NCBI RefSeq assembly: GCF_019510245.1
Contig: NZ_JAEKKT010000174.1
Span: 1 to 41,775 of the forward strand
Direction: 5' to 3'
DNA: 41,775 bases
DNA from: Streptomyces sp.
Lineage (GTDB): Bacteria; Actinomycetota; Actinomycetes; Streptomycetales; Streptomycetaceae
Shown: positions 6,986 through 14,421 of the stretch, one piece after another
Layout: the number at the start of each line of letters is the position of its first letter
How positions within the stretch are numbered: position 1 is the stretch's first letter
Position numbers and translations under genes: made by a program
Notes under the pieces: generated by a model
What the model saw: only the letters and a program-made list of their open reading frames with translations
What the model was told of the DNA's origin: nothing
The model's database searches: none

Positions 6986-7992
6986 CCCCGGGCCCCCAGT
7001 GGGGCTCACGGAGGGGGTTGCCGTGCGGGTCGAGGACAATGGCGCCGAGGTGGTCGGCGTTGAGGCCGACAGCAAGCAGTCTTGCACCGGAAGCCGGGAT
7101 TCCCCTCCGGTGAGGGAGTGACCGCGGTGCTGGTGGACCAGGAGGCGTCCAGGTACCAGCGGTCGCAGGTCGGGTCATAGACGAGGTCACAGCGCACGGC
7201 CCGATGAGCACTCACCCGGTCCAACCACTGCGCACGGCCGTGGTTGAAGGTGAGCGTGCATGCCAGCCGGCAGCACCAGCGTGACCGAGCCGCCCTCGGG
7301 ATCCACGGTGATGGTGTAGTTGCCGTGCGAAGCACCGGACTCCCTCTCGGCGGTCAGGAACATCCGGGCAGCAGTCCACCGTTTCCGCCAGTCGGCTTTG
7401 GCCATACCGGCCGCCGCGAGGTGGTGACGGGTCCCGGCCAGTCGGCGCGCACCCACCGTCCTCGATGGGCGCCCCTGCTCGATCTGCTGCTCCACCACAG
7501 CAAGGCGGCCCTCAAGCTTGCTCAGGTGCCGCTGCTTCTGCCAGCGCTCGGCCCCGTCGGCGTAACCGCGTGCCCGCTCGCGCTTCCGCCCGCACGCCAC
7601 GCCACTGGCAGGCGCTGCCCGATCTTGCGGATCCGGCGGACCAGCCCCGCCCGCTCCTCCGCCGGGCAACGCAGGGAAAGCCGGTGCTGGTCCTCCGACG
7701 CCCGGGTCACAGCCCCCGCCCACCGCGACGAGGAAAGGGCCATCAACCGCTTCTTCCGCCCCGCCCGGCCAGTCTGATGCGCCGGGACATTCCCCGTCCG
7801 GACTCGTGCGGCCAGATCCGCTCGCTGATGGTGGCCCAGGAGCTCGCCGACCAGTGTCAGGACCTGCACGTCCGTCGCCGTCAGATCCTTCAGCCGGTCC
7901 CGGATCCTCGCTCCGGACGGAGCGGCCACCGTGAATCGAAGGGACCCGCCACCACCGATCATACGTTCCATGCAGGTGCGGCACCCTGACAA
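6985..7992 (-). pseudogene. TnpB-like (IS200/IS605-type OrfB) gene remnant with several frameshifts
   Basis: Stitching minus-strand frames gives one continuous protein: RIRDRLKDLTATDVQVLTLV and ALSSSRWAGAVTRASEDQ, a shift near 7610, KQRHLSKLEGRLAVVEQQIE and ARRLAGTRHHLAAAGMAKAD, a shift near 7260, QWLDRVSAHRAVRCDLVYD, a shift near 7090, and LLAVGLNADHLGAIVLDPHG. The order resembles Streptomyces TnpB-like proteins up to the RuvC-I motif, where the expected catalytic Asp (VDxNADHLA) appears as Gly. The remaining nuclease half and zinc ribbon are gone; the sequence ends against the permease remnant. It is inactive. Confidence 0.65.
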
Positions 7993-8044
7993 GCGGACCC
8001 GTTCACCCCGTCGAGCGACACCTGGGCCGACAACCGAAGATCGA

Positions 8045-9133
8045 TCAGCCGAGCTGGTGCATCCAGCCGTGCTTGTCCTCGGCCTTGCCGCGCTGGATGT
8101 CGAGGAGGGCCTCGCGGAGCCGGAGCGTGACCTCGCCGGGCTCGCCGCCCGACTGCTGCCACTCGGCGTTCGCGCGCTTGACCGTGCCGACGGGGGTGAT
8201 CACGGCGGCGGTGCCGCAGGCGAAGACCTCGGTGAGGGTGCCGTTCTCGGAGTCGCGCTGCCACTGGTCGATGGAGACCCGGGCTTCCTCGGACTCGTAG
8301 CCGAGGTCGCGGGCGACGGTGAGGAGGGAGTCGCGGGTGACGCCTTCGAGGATGGAGCCGGTGAGGGTCGGGGTGACGATCTTGTTCCCGTACACGAAGT
8401 ACAGGTTCATGCCGCCGAGCTCCTCGACCCACTTGTGCTCGACCGCGTCGAGGTAGCAGACCTGGTCGCAGCCCTGGGCGGCGGCTTCGGCCTGGGCGAG
8501 CAGGGAGGCCGCGTAGTTGCCGCCGGTCTTGGCGTCGCCCATGCCGCCGGGGACGGCGCGGACGCGGTCCTCGGAGGCCCAGATGGAGACCGGCTTCACG
8601 CCGCCGGGGAAGTAGGCACCCGCCGGGGAGGCGATGACCAGGAAGAGGTACTCGTTGGCCGGCTTGACGCCCAGACCGACCTCGGTGGCGATCATGAAGG
8701 GGCGCAGGTAGAGGGATTCCTCGCCGCCGTGCGCCGGGACCCATGCCTTGTCCTGCTGGACGAGCAGGTCGCAGGCCTCGATGAAGGTCTCCACCGGCAG
8801 CTCGGGCATGGCGAGCCGGCGGGCGGAACGCTGGAAGCGCTTGGCGTTCTGGTCGGGGCGGAAGGTGGCCACCGAGCCGTCGGGGCGGCGGTAGGCCTTC
8901 AGGCCCTCGAAGATCTCCTGGGCGTAGTGCAGGACGTTGGTGGCCGGGTCGAGGGGGATCGGCGCGTACGGGACGAGCTGGCCGTCGTGCCAGCCGCGGC
9001 CCTCGGTCCACTTGATCGTCACCATGTGGTCGGTGAAGTGGCGGCCGAATCCGGGGCTGGTCAGGATCGCCTCGCGCTCCGCGGCGGGCAGCGGGTGTGC
9101 GGACGGCTTGAGCTCGATCGTGGGCGTCGTCAT
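8045..9133 (-). CDS. ilvE: Branched-chain amino acid aminotransferase
   Basis: A 362-residue class IV PLP aminotransferase that performs the last step of Ile, Leu and Val synthesis and the first step of their breakdown, which feeds branched acyl-CoA primers. Signatures include LHYAQEIFEGLKAYRRPDGS, YLRPFMIATEVGLGV, the Schiff-base Lys in MGDAKTGGNYAASL, and EVFACGTAAVITPVG. ATG at 9133 has GAAGGA ten bases upstream. It lies downstream of leuB on the same strand but behind a hairpin, with its own 238-base upstream region containing overlapping palindromes. Confidence 0.96.
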   Translation of the reverse strand: MTTPTIELKPSAHPLPAAEREAILTSPGFGRHFTDHMVTIKWTEGRGWHDGQLVPYAPIPLDPATNVLHYAQEIFEGLKAYRRPDGSVATFRPDQNAKRFQRSARRLAMPELPVETFIEACDLLVQQDKAWVPAHGGEESLYLRPFMIATEVGLGVKPANEYLFLVIASPAGAYFPGGVKPVSIWASEDRVRAVPGGMGDAKTGGNYAASLLAQAEAAAQGCDQVCYLDAVEHKWVEELGGMNLYFVYGNKIVTPTLTGSILEGVTRDSLLTVARDLGYESEEARVSIDQWQRDSENGTLTEVFACGTAAVITPVGTVKRANAEWQQSGGEPGEVTLRLREALLDIQRGKAEDKHGWMHQLG

Positions 9134-9182
9134 GAGTAGGTGTCCTTCACCGGTTGTAGTGATGGGCCGCGCTCACACCCTT

Positions 9183-9196
9183 GTCCTAGGACGTCC
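9183..9196. promoter_or_regulatory. Two overlapping palindromes upstream of ilvE
   Basis: GTCCTAGGAC (9183-9192) and GGACGTCC (9189-9196) are each perfectly self-complementary and share four bases. They lie 50 bases upstream of the ilvE start, a plausible operator position. No regulator is assigned. Confidence 0.35.
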
Positions 9197-9311
9197 GAGC
9201 ATTCCCTCACGGCGCGGCTCCGCGTTCGATTATCTCGCGGGGGCCGGGGTGGAAGGAATCGGGGTGAATGCGGACCCGGGTTTGATGGTGGCACCCGGCG
9301 GCAGGCATGGG

Positions 9312-9346
9312 GAAGCCGCCGAGCGCTTGTGCGACCCGGCGGCTTC
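9312..9346 (-). terminator. Hairpin after leuB
   Basis: A nine-base perfect stem, GAAGCCGCC (9312-9320) and GGCGGCTTC (9338-9346), lies 25 bases past the leuB stop and ahead of ilvE. It has no U-tract, as is common for Streptomyces terminators. Confidence 0.6.
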
Positions 9347-9371
9347 GAAGATCTGCGAAGAAGCCCGGGGG

Positions 9372-10448
9372 TCAGCCGGCTACTCGTACGGCGAGCGCGT
9401 CGCCGATCTCCGAGGTGGAGCGGGCGGGCTTGCCCGTGGGGGTACCGCCCGTGCCCTTAAGGCTACGGGGGAGCTCGGTGAGGTCGGCGGTGACCGCTTC
9501 CTCGACGCGGGCGGCCTCGGCATCGTAGCCGAGGTGGCGCAGCAGCAGGGCGACGGACAGGACCGTGGCGGTGGGGTCGGCCTTGCCCTGGCCGGCGATG
9601 TCGGGCGCGGAACCGTGGACCGGCTCGAACATGGACGGGAACTCACCACCGGGGTTGATGTTCCCGCTCGCCGCGACGCCGATGCCGCCGGAGACGGCCG
9701 CGGCGAGGTCGGTGATGATGTCGCCGAAGAGGTTGTCGGTGACGATGACGTCGAAGCGGCCGGGGTCGGTGACGAGGTAGATCGTCGCCGCGTCGACGTG
9801 GATGTAGTCCGTGGTGACCTCGGGGAACTCCGCGGCCACCTTGTTGAAGATGTTCGTCCACAGGTGCCCGGCGAAGGTCAGCACGTTGTTCTTGTGGACC
9901 AGCGTGAGCTTCTTGCGCGGGCGGGCCTGGGCGCGGGCGAAGGCGTCCCGGACGACACGCTCGACGCCGAAGGCCGTGTTGACGGACACCTCGGTGGCGA
10001 CCTCGTGCTCGGTGCCCTTGCGGATGGTGCCGCCGTTGCCGGTGTACGGACCCTCGGTGCCCTCGCGGACCACGACGAAGTCGATCTGCGGCTCGCCGGC
10101 CAGCGGGGTGGCGACACCCGGGAGCAGCTTCGACGGACGCAGGTTGACGTGGTGGTCGAAGGCGAAACGGAGCTTCAGCAGGAAGCCGCGCTCCAGGACG
10201 CCCGAGGGCACGCTCGGGTCGCCGATGGCGCCCAGCAGGATGGCGTCGTGCTGCTTCAGCGCGGCGAGGTCGGCGTCGGTGAGGGTCTCACCGGTGGCGT
10301 GGTAACGCTTGGCGCCGAAGTCGTACTCCTTGGTCTCCAGCTTCACGTCCTCGGGGAGGACGGCGGAGAGGACCTTGAGGCCTTCGGCCACGACTTCCTG
10401 CCCGATGCCGTCACCGGGGATCACTGCGAGATCGATGCTGCGAGACAT
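9372..10448 (-). CDS. leuB: 3-isopropylmalate dehydrogenase
   Basis: A 358-residue isocitrate/isopropylmalate dehydrogenase-family enzyme for the NAD-dependent oxidative decarboxylation in leucine synthesis. It begins MSRSIDLAVIPGDGIGQEVV. Other features are the substrate-loop arginines in LRPSKLLPGV, VVREGTEGPYTGNGG, the Lys/Tyr region HKNNVLTFAG, the metal-site VTDNLFGDIITDLAAA, and the NAD-binding FEPVHGSAPDIAGQGKADP. The C-terminal GTGGTPTGKPARSTSE tail makes it about ten residues longer than typical Streptomyces LeuB, as I recall it. The ATG at 10448 coincides with the start of family similarity. Confidence 0.95.
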   Translation of the reverse strand: MSRSIDLAVIPGDGIGQEVVAEGLKVLSAVLPEDVKLETKEYDFGAKRYHATGETLTDADLAALKQHDAILLGAIGDPSVPSGVLERGFLLKLRFAFDHHVNLRPSKLLPGVATPLAGEPQIDFVVVREGTEGPYTGNGGTIRKGTEHEVATEVSVNTAFGVERVVRDAFARAQARPRKKLTLVHKNNVLTFAGHLWTNIFNKVAAEFPEVTTDYIHVDAATIYLVTDPGRFDVIVTDNLFGDIITDLAAAVSGGIGVAASGNINPGGEFPSMFEPVHGSAPDIAGQGKADPTATVLSVALLLRHLGYDAEAARVEEAVTADLTELPRSLKGTGGTPTGKPARSTSEIGDALAVRVAG

Positions 10449-10581
10449 GCCGGGCACCCTACTCCTCGTCCCATGGGATGACATGCAACGTCCGGCATAC
10501 GGACAGGGGGTGTCGTTCCGTCGACCGGCGTTCACCCGTATGTGTGGCTGGTGTTGGCCTGCGCTGGGAAGCGTCCCGGCC

Positions 10582-12138
10582 ATGGACATCCCCGACTTCG
10601 GCATCCCGCCGCGGCTCGCCGCCCGGATGAGTATGGCCGAGCAGTACGAGTACCTGCGCGCCCGGCTGGTGAGCCGCCGCACCCTGGTGACGGTGGGCAC
10701 GCTGGCGGGCGGCGCGCTGGTGGCGGGCTGCGCGAAGACGTCGGCGAAGTCGGCGCACCCGGCTCCGGCGACCTCCGCGGTCCGCGGTTCCGCGGTCGTG
10801 CCGTTCGGCCGCCACCTCGCCTTCGGCGCCGACCCGCGGACGCAGATGCGGATCTCCTGGCAGGTGCCGTCCGCGGTGCGGAAGCCGTTCGTGCGGATCG
10901 GGACGCGCCCGGACCAGCTGGGCACCCGCGTGGCCGCGGAGATCCGGCACCTGCACACGCCCGGGGTGCAGGGGGTGCGCCCGGTGGTCGAGCAGTACTA
11001 CGTGCACGCGGCCCTGACCGGCCTCACGCCCGGCACCACGTACTACTACGGCGTCGGCCACGACGGCTGGGACCCGGCCGCCCCCGGCCACCGCGCCGCC
11101 ATCACCCCGTTCCGGACCGCGCCCGCGAGCCCGGAGCGGTTCGTGTTCACGGCCTTCGGTGACCAGGGCGTCGGCCAGGCCGGGAAGGCGAGCGACAACG
11201 CGCTGCTGAAGCAGAACCCCGCCTTCCACCTGCACGCGGGCGACATCTGCTACGCGGACGGCAACGGCGCCGGGAAGACCTCGGACGGCTACGACGCCCG
11301 GGAGTGGGACCGGTTCCTGCAGCAGAACGACCCGGTGGCGCGTTCCGTGCCGTGGATGGTGACGACCGGCAACCACGACATGGAGGCCTGGTACTCCCCC
11401 GACGGCTACGGCGGCCAGTACGCCCGCTTCGCCCTCCCGGACAACGGCTTCGACCCGCACGGCTCACCGGGCGTGTACGCGTTCACCTACGGCAACGTCG
11501 GCTTCGTGGCCCTGGACGCGAACGACGTGTCGTACGAGATCCCCGCCAACCTCGGCTACAGCGGCGGCCGGCAGACGAAGTGGCTGGAGAGGAAGCTGCA
11601 GGAGCTGCGGGCGGCGCGCGGCGTGGACTTCGTCGTCGTCTTCTTCCACCACTGCGCGTACTCCACGTCCTCGCACGCCTCCGACGGCGGGATCCGGGCG
11701 GCCTGGCTGCCGCTGTTCGCCAGGTACCAGGTGGATCTGGTGATCAACGGGCACAACCACGTCTACGAGCGCACCGACGCGGTCAGGGGCGGCGGGGTCG
11801 GCCGCGCGGTCCCGGTCGGCGGCTCGACCGACCCGACGCGGGACGGCATCGTCTACGTCACGGCGGGCGGCGGCGGGCGGGGCCTGTACGGGTTCCCCTC
11901 GGGGGTCGGGGACAGCTACGAGGGGCACGTCACCCGGCACGACGCGGTGCACAGCTTCCACTGGGCCAAGGGGCAGCACAACGTCGCGGAGGCGGTGGAG
12001 TGGTCGCGGGTGCGGTACACCGGCTTCTCCTTCCTCAGGGTCGAGGCGGAGGCGGGCACGGCCCCGCGGCTGAAGGTGTCGGCGCTCGCGCAGAGCGGTG
12101 CGCGGATCGACCGCTTCGAGGTACGCCGGGGCGCCTGA
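10582..12138 (+). CDS. Purple acid phosphatase-type metallophosphoesterase, probable Tat lipoprotein
   Basis: A 518-residue exported phosphatase. After about 30 cytoplasmic residues comes a twin-arginine signal (SRRTLVTVGTLAGG) ending in the lipobox LVAGC, predicting Tat export and lipid anchoring. An Fn3-like N-terminal domain (about 65-180, ending TPGTTYYYGVG) precedes the metallophosphatase core with AFGDQG, HAGDICYADG, TTGNHDME, FFHHCAYSTSS and INGHNHVYE, the dinuclear-metal motif set. It probably releases phosphate from organic esters outside the cell. It is divergent from leuB across 133 bases. ATG 10582 is the longest sensible start; ATG 10627 (MSMAEQYEYLRARL) is an alternative. Confidence 0.88.
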   Translation: MDIPDFGIPPRLAARMSMAEQYEYLRARLVSRRTLVTVGTLAGGALVAGCAKTSAKSAHPAPATSAVRGSAVVPFGRHLAFGADPRTQMRISWQVPSAVRKPFVRIGTRPDQLGTRVAAEIRHLHTPGVQGVRPVVEQYYVHAALTGLTPGTTYYYGVGHDGWDPAAPGHRAAITPFRTAPASPERFVFTAFGDQGVGQAGKASDNALLKQNPAFHLHAGDICYADGNGAGKTSDGYDAREWDRFLQQNDPVARSVPWMVTTGNHDMEAWYSPDGYGGQYARFALPDNGFDPHGSPGVYAFTYGNVGFVALDANDVSYEIPANLGYSGGRQTKWLERKLQELRAARGVDFVVVFFHHCAYSTSSHASDGGIRAAWLPLFARYQVDLVINGHNHVYERTDAVRGGGVGRAVPVGGSTDPTRDGIVYVTAGGGGRGLYGFPSGVGDSYEGHVTRHDAVHSFHWAKGQHNVAEAVEWSRVRYTGFSFLRVEAEAGTAPRLKVSALAQSGARIDRFEVRRGA

Positions 12139-12146
12139 TCCCCGGA

Positions 12147-12177
12147 GTACGGCGCGGCCGTCCCGGCCGCGCCGTAC
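12147..12177. terminator. Hairpin between the phosphatase gene and the 43-residue gene
   Basis: GTACGGCGCGGCCG (12147-12160) pairs perfectly with CGGCCGCGCCGTAC (12164-12177), a 14-base stem with a three-base loop, nine bases after the phosphatase stop. The neighbours converge, so it can serve both. Confidence 0.8.
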
Positions 12178-12251
12178 CCGTGCGGGGTGCGGCTCCCGTC
12201 GAGGGGTTGTTACACGTGATACCGACGGTGCGTCAACGGCTCGTCAACGGC

Positions 12252-12383
12252 TCAGTGGCCGGTCTCGCCGCCGTTGTCGCGGCGGTCGAGGGCGCGCTGC
12301 AGAGCGGCGGCGGCGTTCTTGCGGTCCGAGTCGCTCGTGCGGGACACGTGGCGGACTCGGCGGCGGACGGTCGTCTCGGCCAT
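12252..12383 (-). CDS. Small conserved 43-residue basic protein
   Basis: A 43-codon frame beginning MAETTVRRRVRHVSRT and ending NGGETGH, very rich in Arg, Lys and Asp, with an AAAALQRALDRRDN helix-like centre. GAAGGAG lies ten bases ahead of the ATG, good support for translation. I recall near-identical small proteins in Streptomyces but no assigned function. Charge and size would suit a nucleic-acid- or protein-binding peptide, but that is speculation. It converges with the phosphatase gene across a strong hairpin. Confidence 0.65.
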   Translation of the reverse strand: MAETTVRRRVRHVSRTSDSDRKNAAAALQRALDRRDNGGETGH

Positions 12384-12713
12384 GGGAATCGACTCCTTCG
12401 ACATACGTGGAGTACGGCAAGGGGGGATACGAGACGCCGGAAGGGGCGGGGAGCGGTGCCGCAGGGGTTGCCTGCACGGGGCCCGGCTCACGACCGCCAT
12501 TCGCTTGATCGAGCGAGACGTTCGGCTCCTACAAAAGTAAGGGAGCGGCCCGCTTCTGTCTGCACAATTACTCGGACTTCCTACTATCTGAGACGACGAG
12601 GCGGGCCGCACGGCTGTGAACTGGGCCTTTGACGCGTGGGACAGGTGGTTCCAAAGGGGTGAACGGGTTGCCGCGGGGAGACGGGAGGGACATCGCCCCC
12701 GTGGCGTACCGGA
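12384..12713. other. Intergenic region without a clear gene
   Basis: About 330 bases between the small gene and the SDR gene, which face the same way. It contains GCGGCCCGC near 12547 and GCGGGCCGC near 12601, an inverted repeat around an AT-richer interval that may be a terminator for the SDR gene or a promoter area for the small gene. No coding sequence is convincing on either strand. Confidence 0.4.
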
Positions 12714-13409
12714 CTACCAGGCGACGGTGCCGTGGCGGTCGACGAAGCGGCCCGTCCCCGCGTCGGACGGCTCGGTGGCGAGGCGGACGATCGCGTCGGT
12801 GCCCTCGGTGACGGTCTGCGGGCCGCTGTGGGCGTTGAGGTCGGTCGCCGTGTAGCCGGGGTCGACGGCGTTGACGCGGATGTCCTTGAGTGCCTTGGCG
12901 TACTGGGTGGTGAGCATGGTGAGGGCCGACTTCGAGGCGGTGTAGAGGGGCGAGACGACGGAGGACTCGACACGTGCCGGATCGTGCGTGAGCGCGAACG
13001 ATCCCATCCCGCTGCTGACGTTGACGACGACCGGGTCCGACGAGCGGCGCAGGAGCGGGAGGAAGGCGGTGGTGGTGCGGATGACACCGAAGACGTTGAC
13101 GTCGAAGACGCCGAGGGCGTCCGCACCCGTCAGCTCCGCCGGGTCGCCGTGCGGGCCGGAGATGCCGGCGTTGTTGACCAGTACGTCGATCCGGCCCTCG
13201 TGGGCGGCGACGTCGGCGGCCGCGGCGGCCACCGACGCGTCGTCGGTGACGTCGATCCGGACGAACCGCGCGCCGAGCGCCTCGGCGGCCGCCGCGCCCT
13301 GCTCCGGACCGCGGGCGCCGAGAAGCACGGTGTGGCCGAGTCCGACGAGGCGGCGGGCGGTCTCGCGGCCGAGGCCCTTGTTGGCCCCGGTGATGAAGGT
13401 GATGGTCAT
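12714..13409 (-). CDS. Short-chain dehydrogenase/reductase (classical SDR)
   Basis: A 231-residue Rossmann-fold oxidoreductase with the cofactor motif TGANKGLG at residues 7-14, the NNAG motif in DVLVNNAGISG, the catalytic Ser in VVVNVSSGMGS, and YTASK as the catalytic Tyr-x-x-x-Lys. The C-terminal NAVDPGYTATDLNAHSGP is typical of the SDR group related to carbonyl reductases with NADP. The substrate cannot be read from sequence. It is divergent from an XRE/MmyB-type regulator across 86 bases, an arrangement where the regulator usually controls the reductase. Confidence 0.92.
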   Translation of the reverse strand: MTITFITGANKGLGRETARRLVGLGHTVLLGARGPEQGAAAAEALGARFVRIDVTDDASVAAAAADVAAHEGRIDVLVNNAGISGPHGDPAELTGADALGVFDVNVFGVIRTTTAFLPLLRRSSDPVVVNVSSGMGSFALTHDPARVESSVVSPLYTASKSALTMLTTQYAKALKDIRVNAVDPGYTATDLNAHSGPQTVTEGTDAIVRLATEPSDAGTGRFVDRHGTVAW

Positions 13410-13495
13410 GGATCGATCGTCGGCCCGGCGCGGGACCGCTGCCAGAGATGCTTCGACCGTAGGAACGGCGGTACCAGGATCGCGGAGAAGGCAGG

Positions 13496-14344
13496 ATGGA
13501 GGGCATGGCGAGGAAAGAGGCGGCCGGGCTGGGCCCGACGATCCGGGCCTGGCGGGAGCGGCTGTCGCCGGCGGCCGTGGGAGTGGCCGCGACCGGCCGC
13601 GCCCGCCGGGCGACCGGGCTGCGCCGCGAGGAACTGGCCGAGCTGGCCGGGGTGTCGGTCGACTACGTCGTACGGCTGGAGCAGGGCCGGGCCACGGCGC
13701 CGTCCGGGCAGGTGGTCGCCGCCCTGTGCCGCGCCCTGCGGCTGACGGCCGCCGAGCGCGAGCACCTCTACCGGATGGCCGGGCTGGTCCCGCCGGACGC
13801 CGGCCCGGTCCCCGATCACCTCCCGCCGGGCGTGCTCCGCGTGCTGGACCGGCTCGGCGGTGTGGCGGTCGGCGTGTTCACCGCGCACTGGCAGCTGCTG
13901 TGGTGGAACCCCGGCTGGGCCGCGCTGCTCGGCGACCCGGCGGCCACCCCGCACGAGCTGCGCAACCTCGCCCGCGAGCGGTTCCCGGTCGGCGCCGGGG
14001 AGGCCCGGCTCTCGTCCTGGCCGGTACGGGTGACGAACGCCGACGGCTCCGACCTCGCGATCGTGGCCGACCTGCGCCGGGCCACCGGCCGCTTCCCGCA
14101 CGACGCCCGCCTGGCCGGGCTGGTGCGCGAACTGGCCGAGGGCAACGAGCAGTTCGCCCGGCTCTGGGCGCGCGGGACGGTCGCCGCCCACCGCACGGAC
14201 CGCAAGACGGTCGAGCATCCGGGGGTGGGTCCGGTGGAGGTGGACTGCGACGTCCTGACGGACGGCGACTCGGAGCTGAAGATCGTGATCCTCTCGGCGG
14301 CGCCTGGCACCGAGGGTGCGGCCCGGCTGCGCGCGCTGCTGTAG
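13496..14344 (+). CDS. XRE-family regulator with MmyB-type ligand-binding domain
   Basis: A 282-residue regulator. An N-terminal helix-turn-helix (about 10-90) includes RRATGLRREELAELAGVSVD followed by YVVRLEQGRATAPS. The C-terminal part (about 110-275), with FTAHWQLLWWNPGWAALLGD, NLARERFP and RLWARGTVAAHRTDRKTVEH, is the MmyB-like PAS-related domain, thought to bind a hydrophobic ligand. ATG 13496 is preferred because GGAGAAGG lies just upstream; the second ATG nine bases on is too close to its own GGAGG. It probably controls the divergent SDR gene. Confidence 0.9.
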   Translation: MEGMARKEAAGLGPTIRAWRERLSPAAVGVAATGRARRATGLRREELAELAGVSVDYVVRLEQGRATAPSGQVVAALCRALRLTAAEREHLYRMAGLVPPDAGPVPDHLPPGVLRVLDRLGGVAVGVFTAHWQLLWWNPGWAALLGDPAATPHELRNLARERFPVGAGEARLSSWPVRVTNADGSDLAIVADLRRATGRFPHDARLAGLVRELAEGNEQFARLWARGTVAAHRTDRKTVEHPGVGPVEVDCDVLTDGDSELKIVILSAAPGTEGAARLRALL

Positions 14345-14361
14345 CCGGGCCGGGCATGGGA

Positions 14362-14404
14362 ACGGGCCGGGAAGCCTGCTCGTGGGTCAGGCTTCCCGGC
14401 CCGT
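14362..14404. terminator. Bidirectional hairpin between the XRE gene and pruA
   Basis: ACGGGCCGGGAAGCCTG (14362-14378) pairs perfectly with CAGGCTTCCCGGCCCGT (14388-14404): a 17-base stem and a nine-base loop between two convergent stops. Confidence 0.85.
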
Positions 14405-14421
14405 GCTCGGGGGGCTGAGGG

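Noticed and set aside
10309..10581. Extension of the phosphatase frame upstream into leuB
   Set aside because: It is antisense to leuB codons; the Tat signal is placed normally when the protein begins at 10582.
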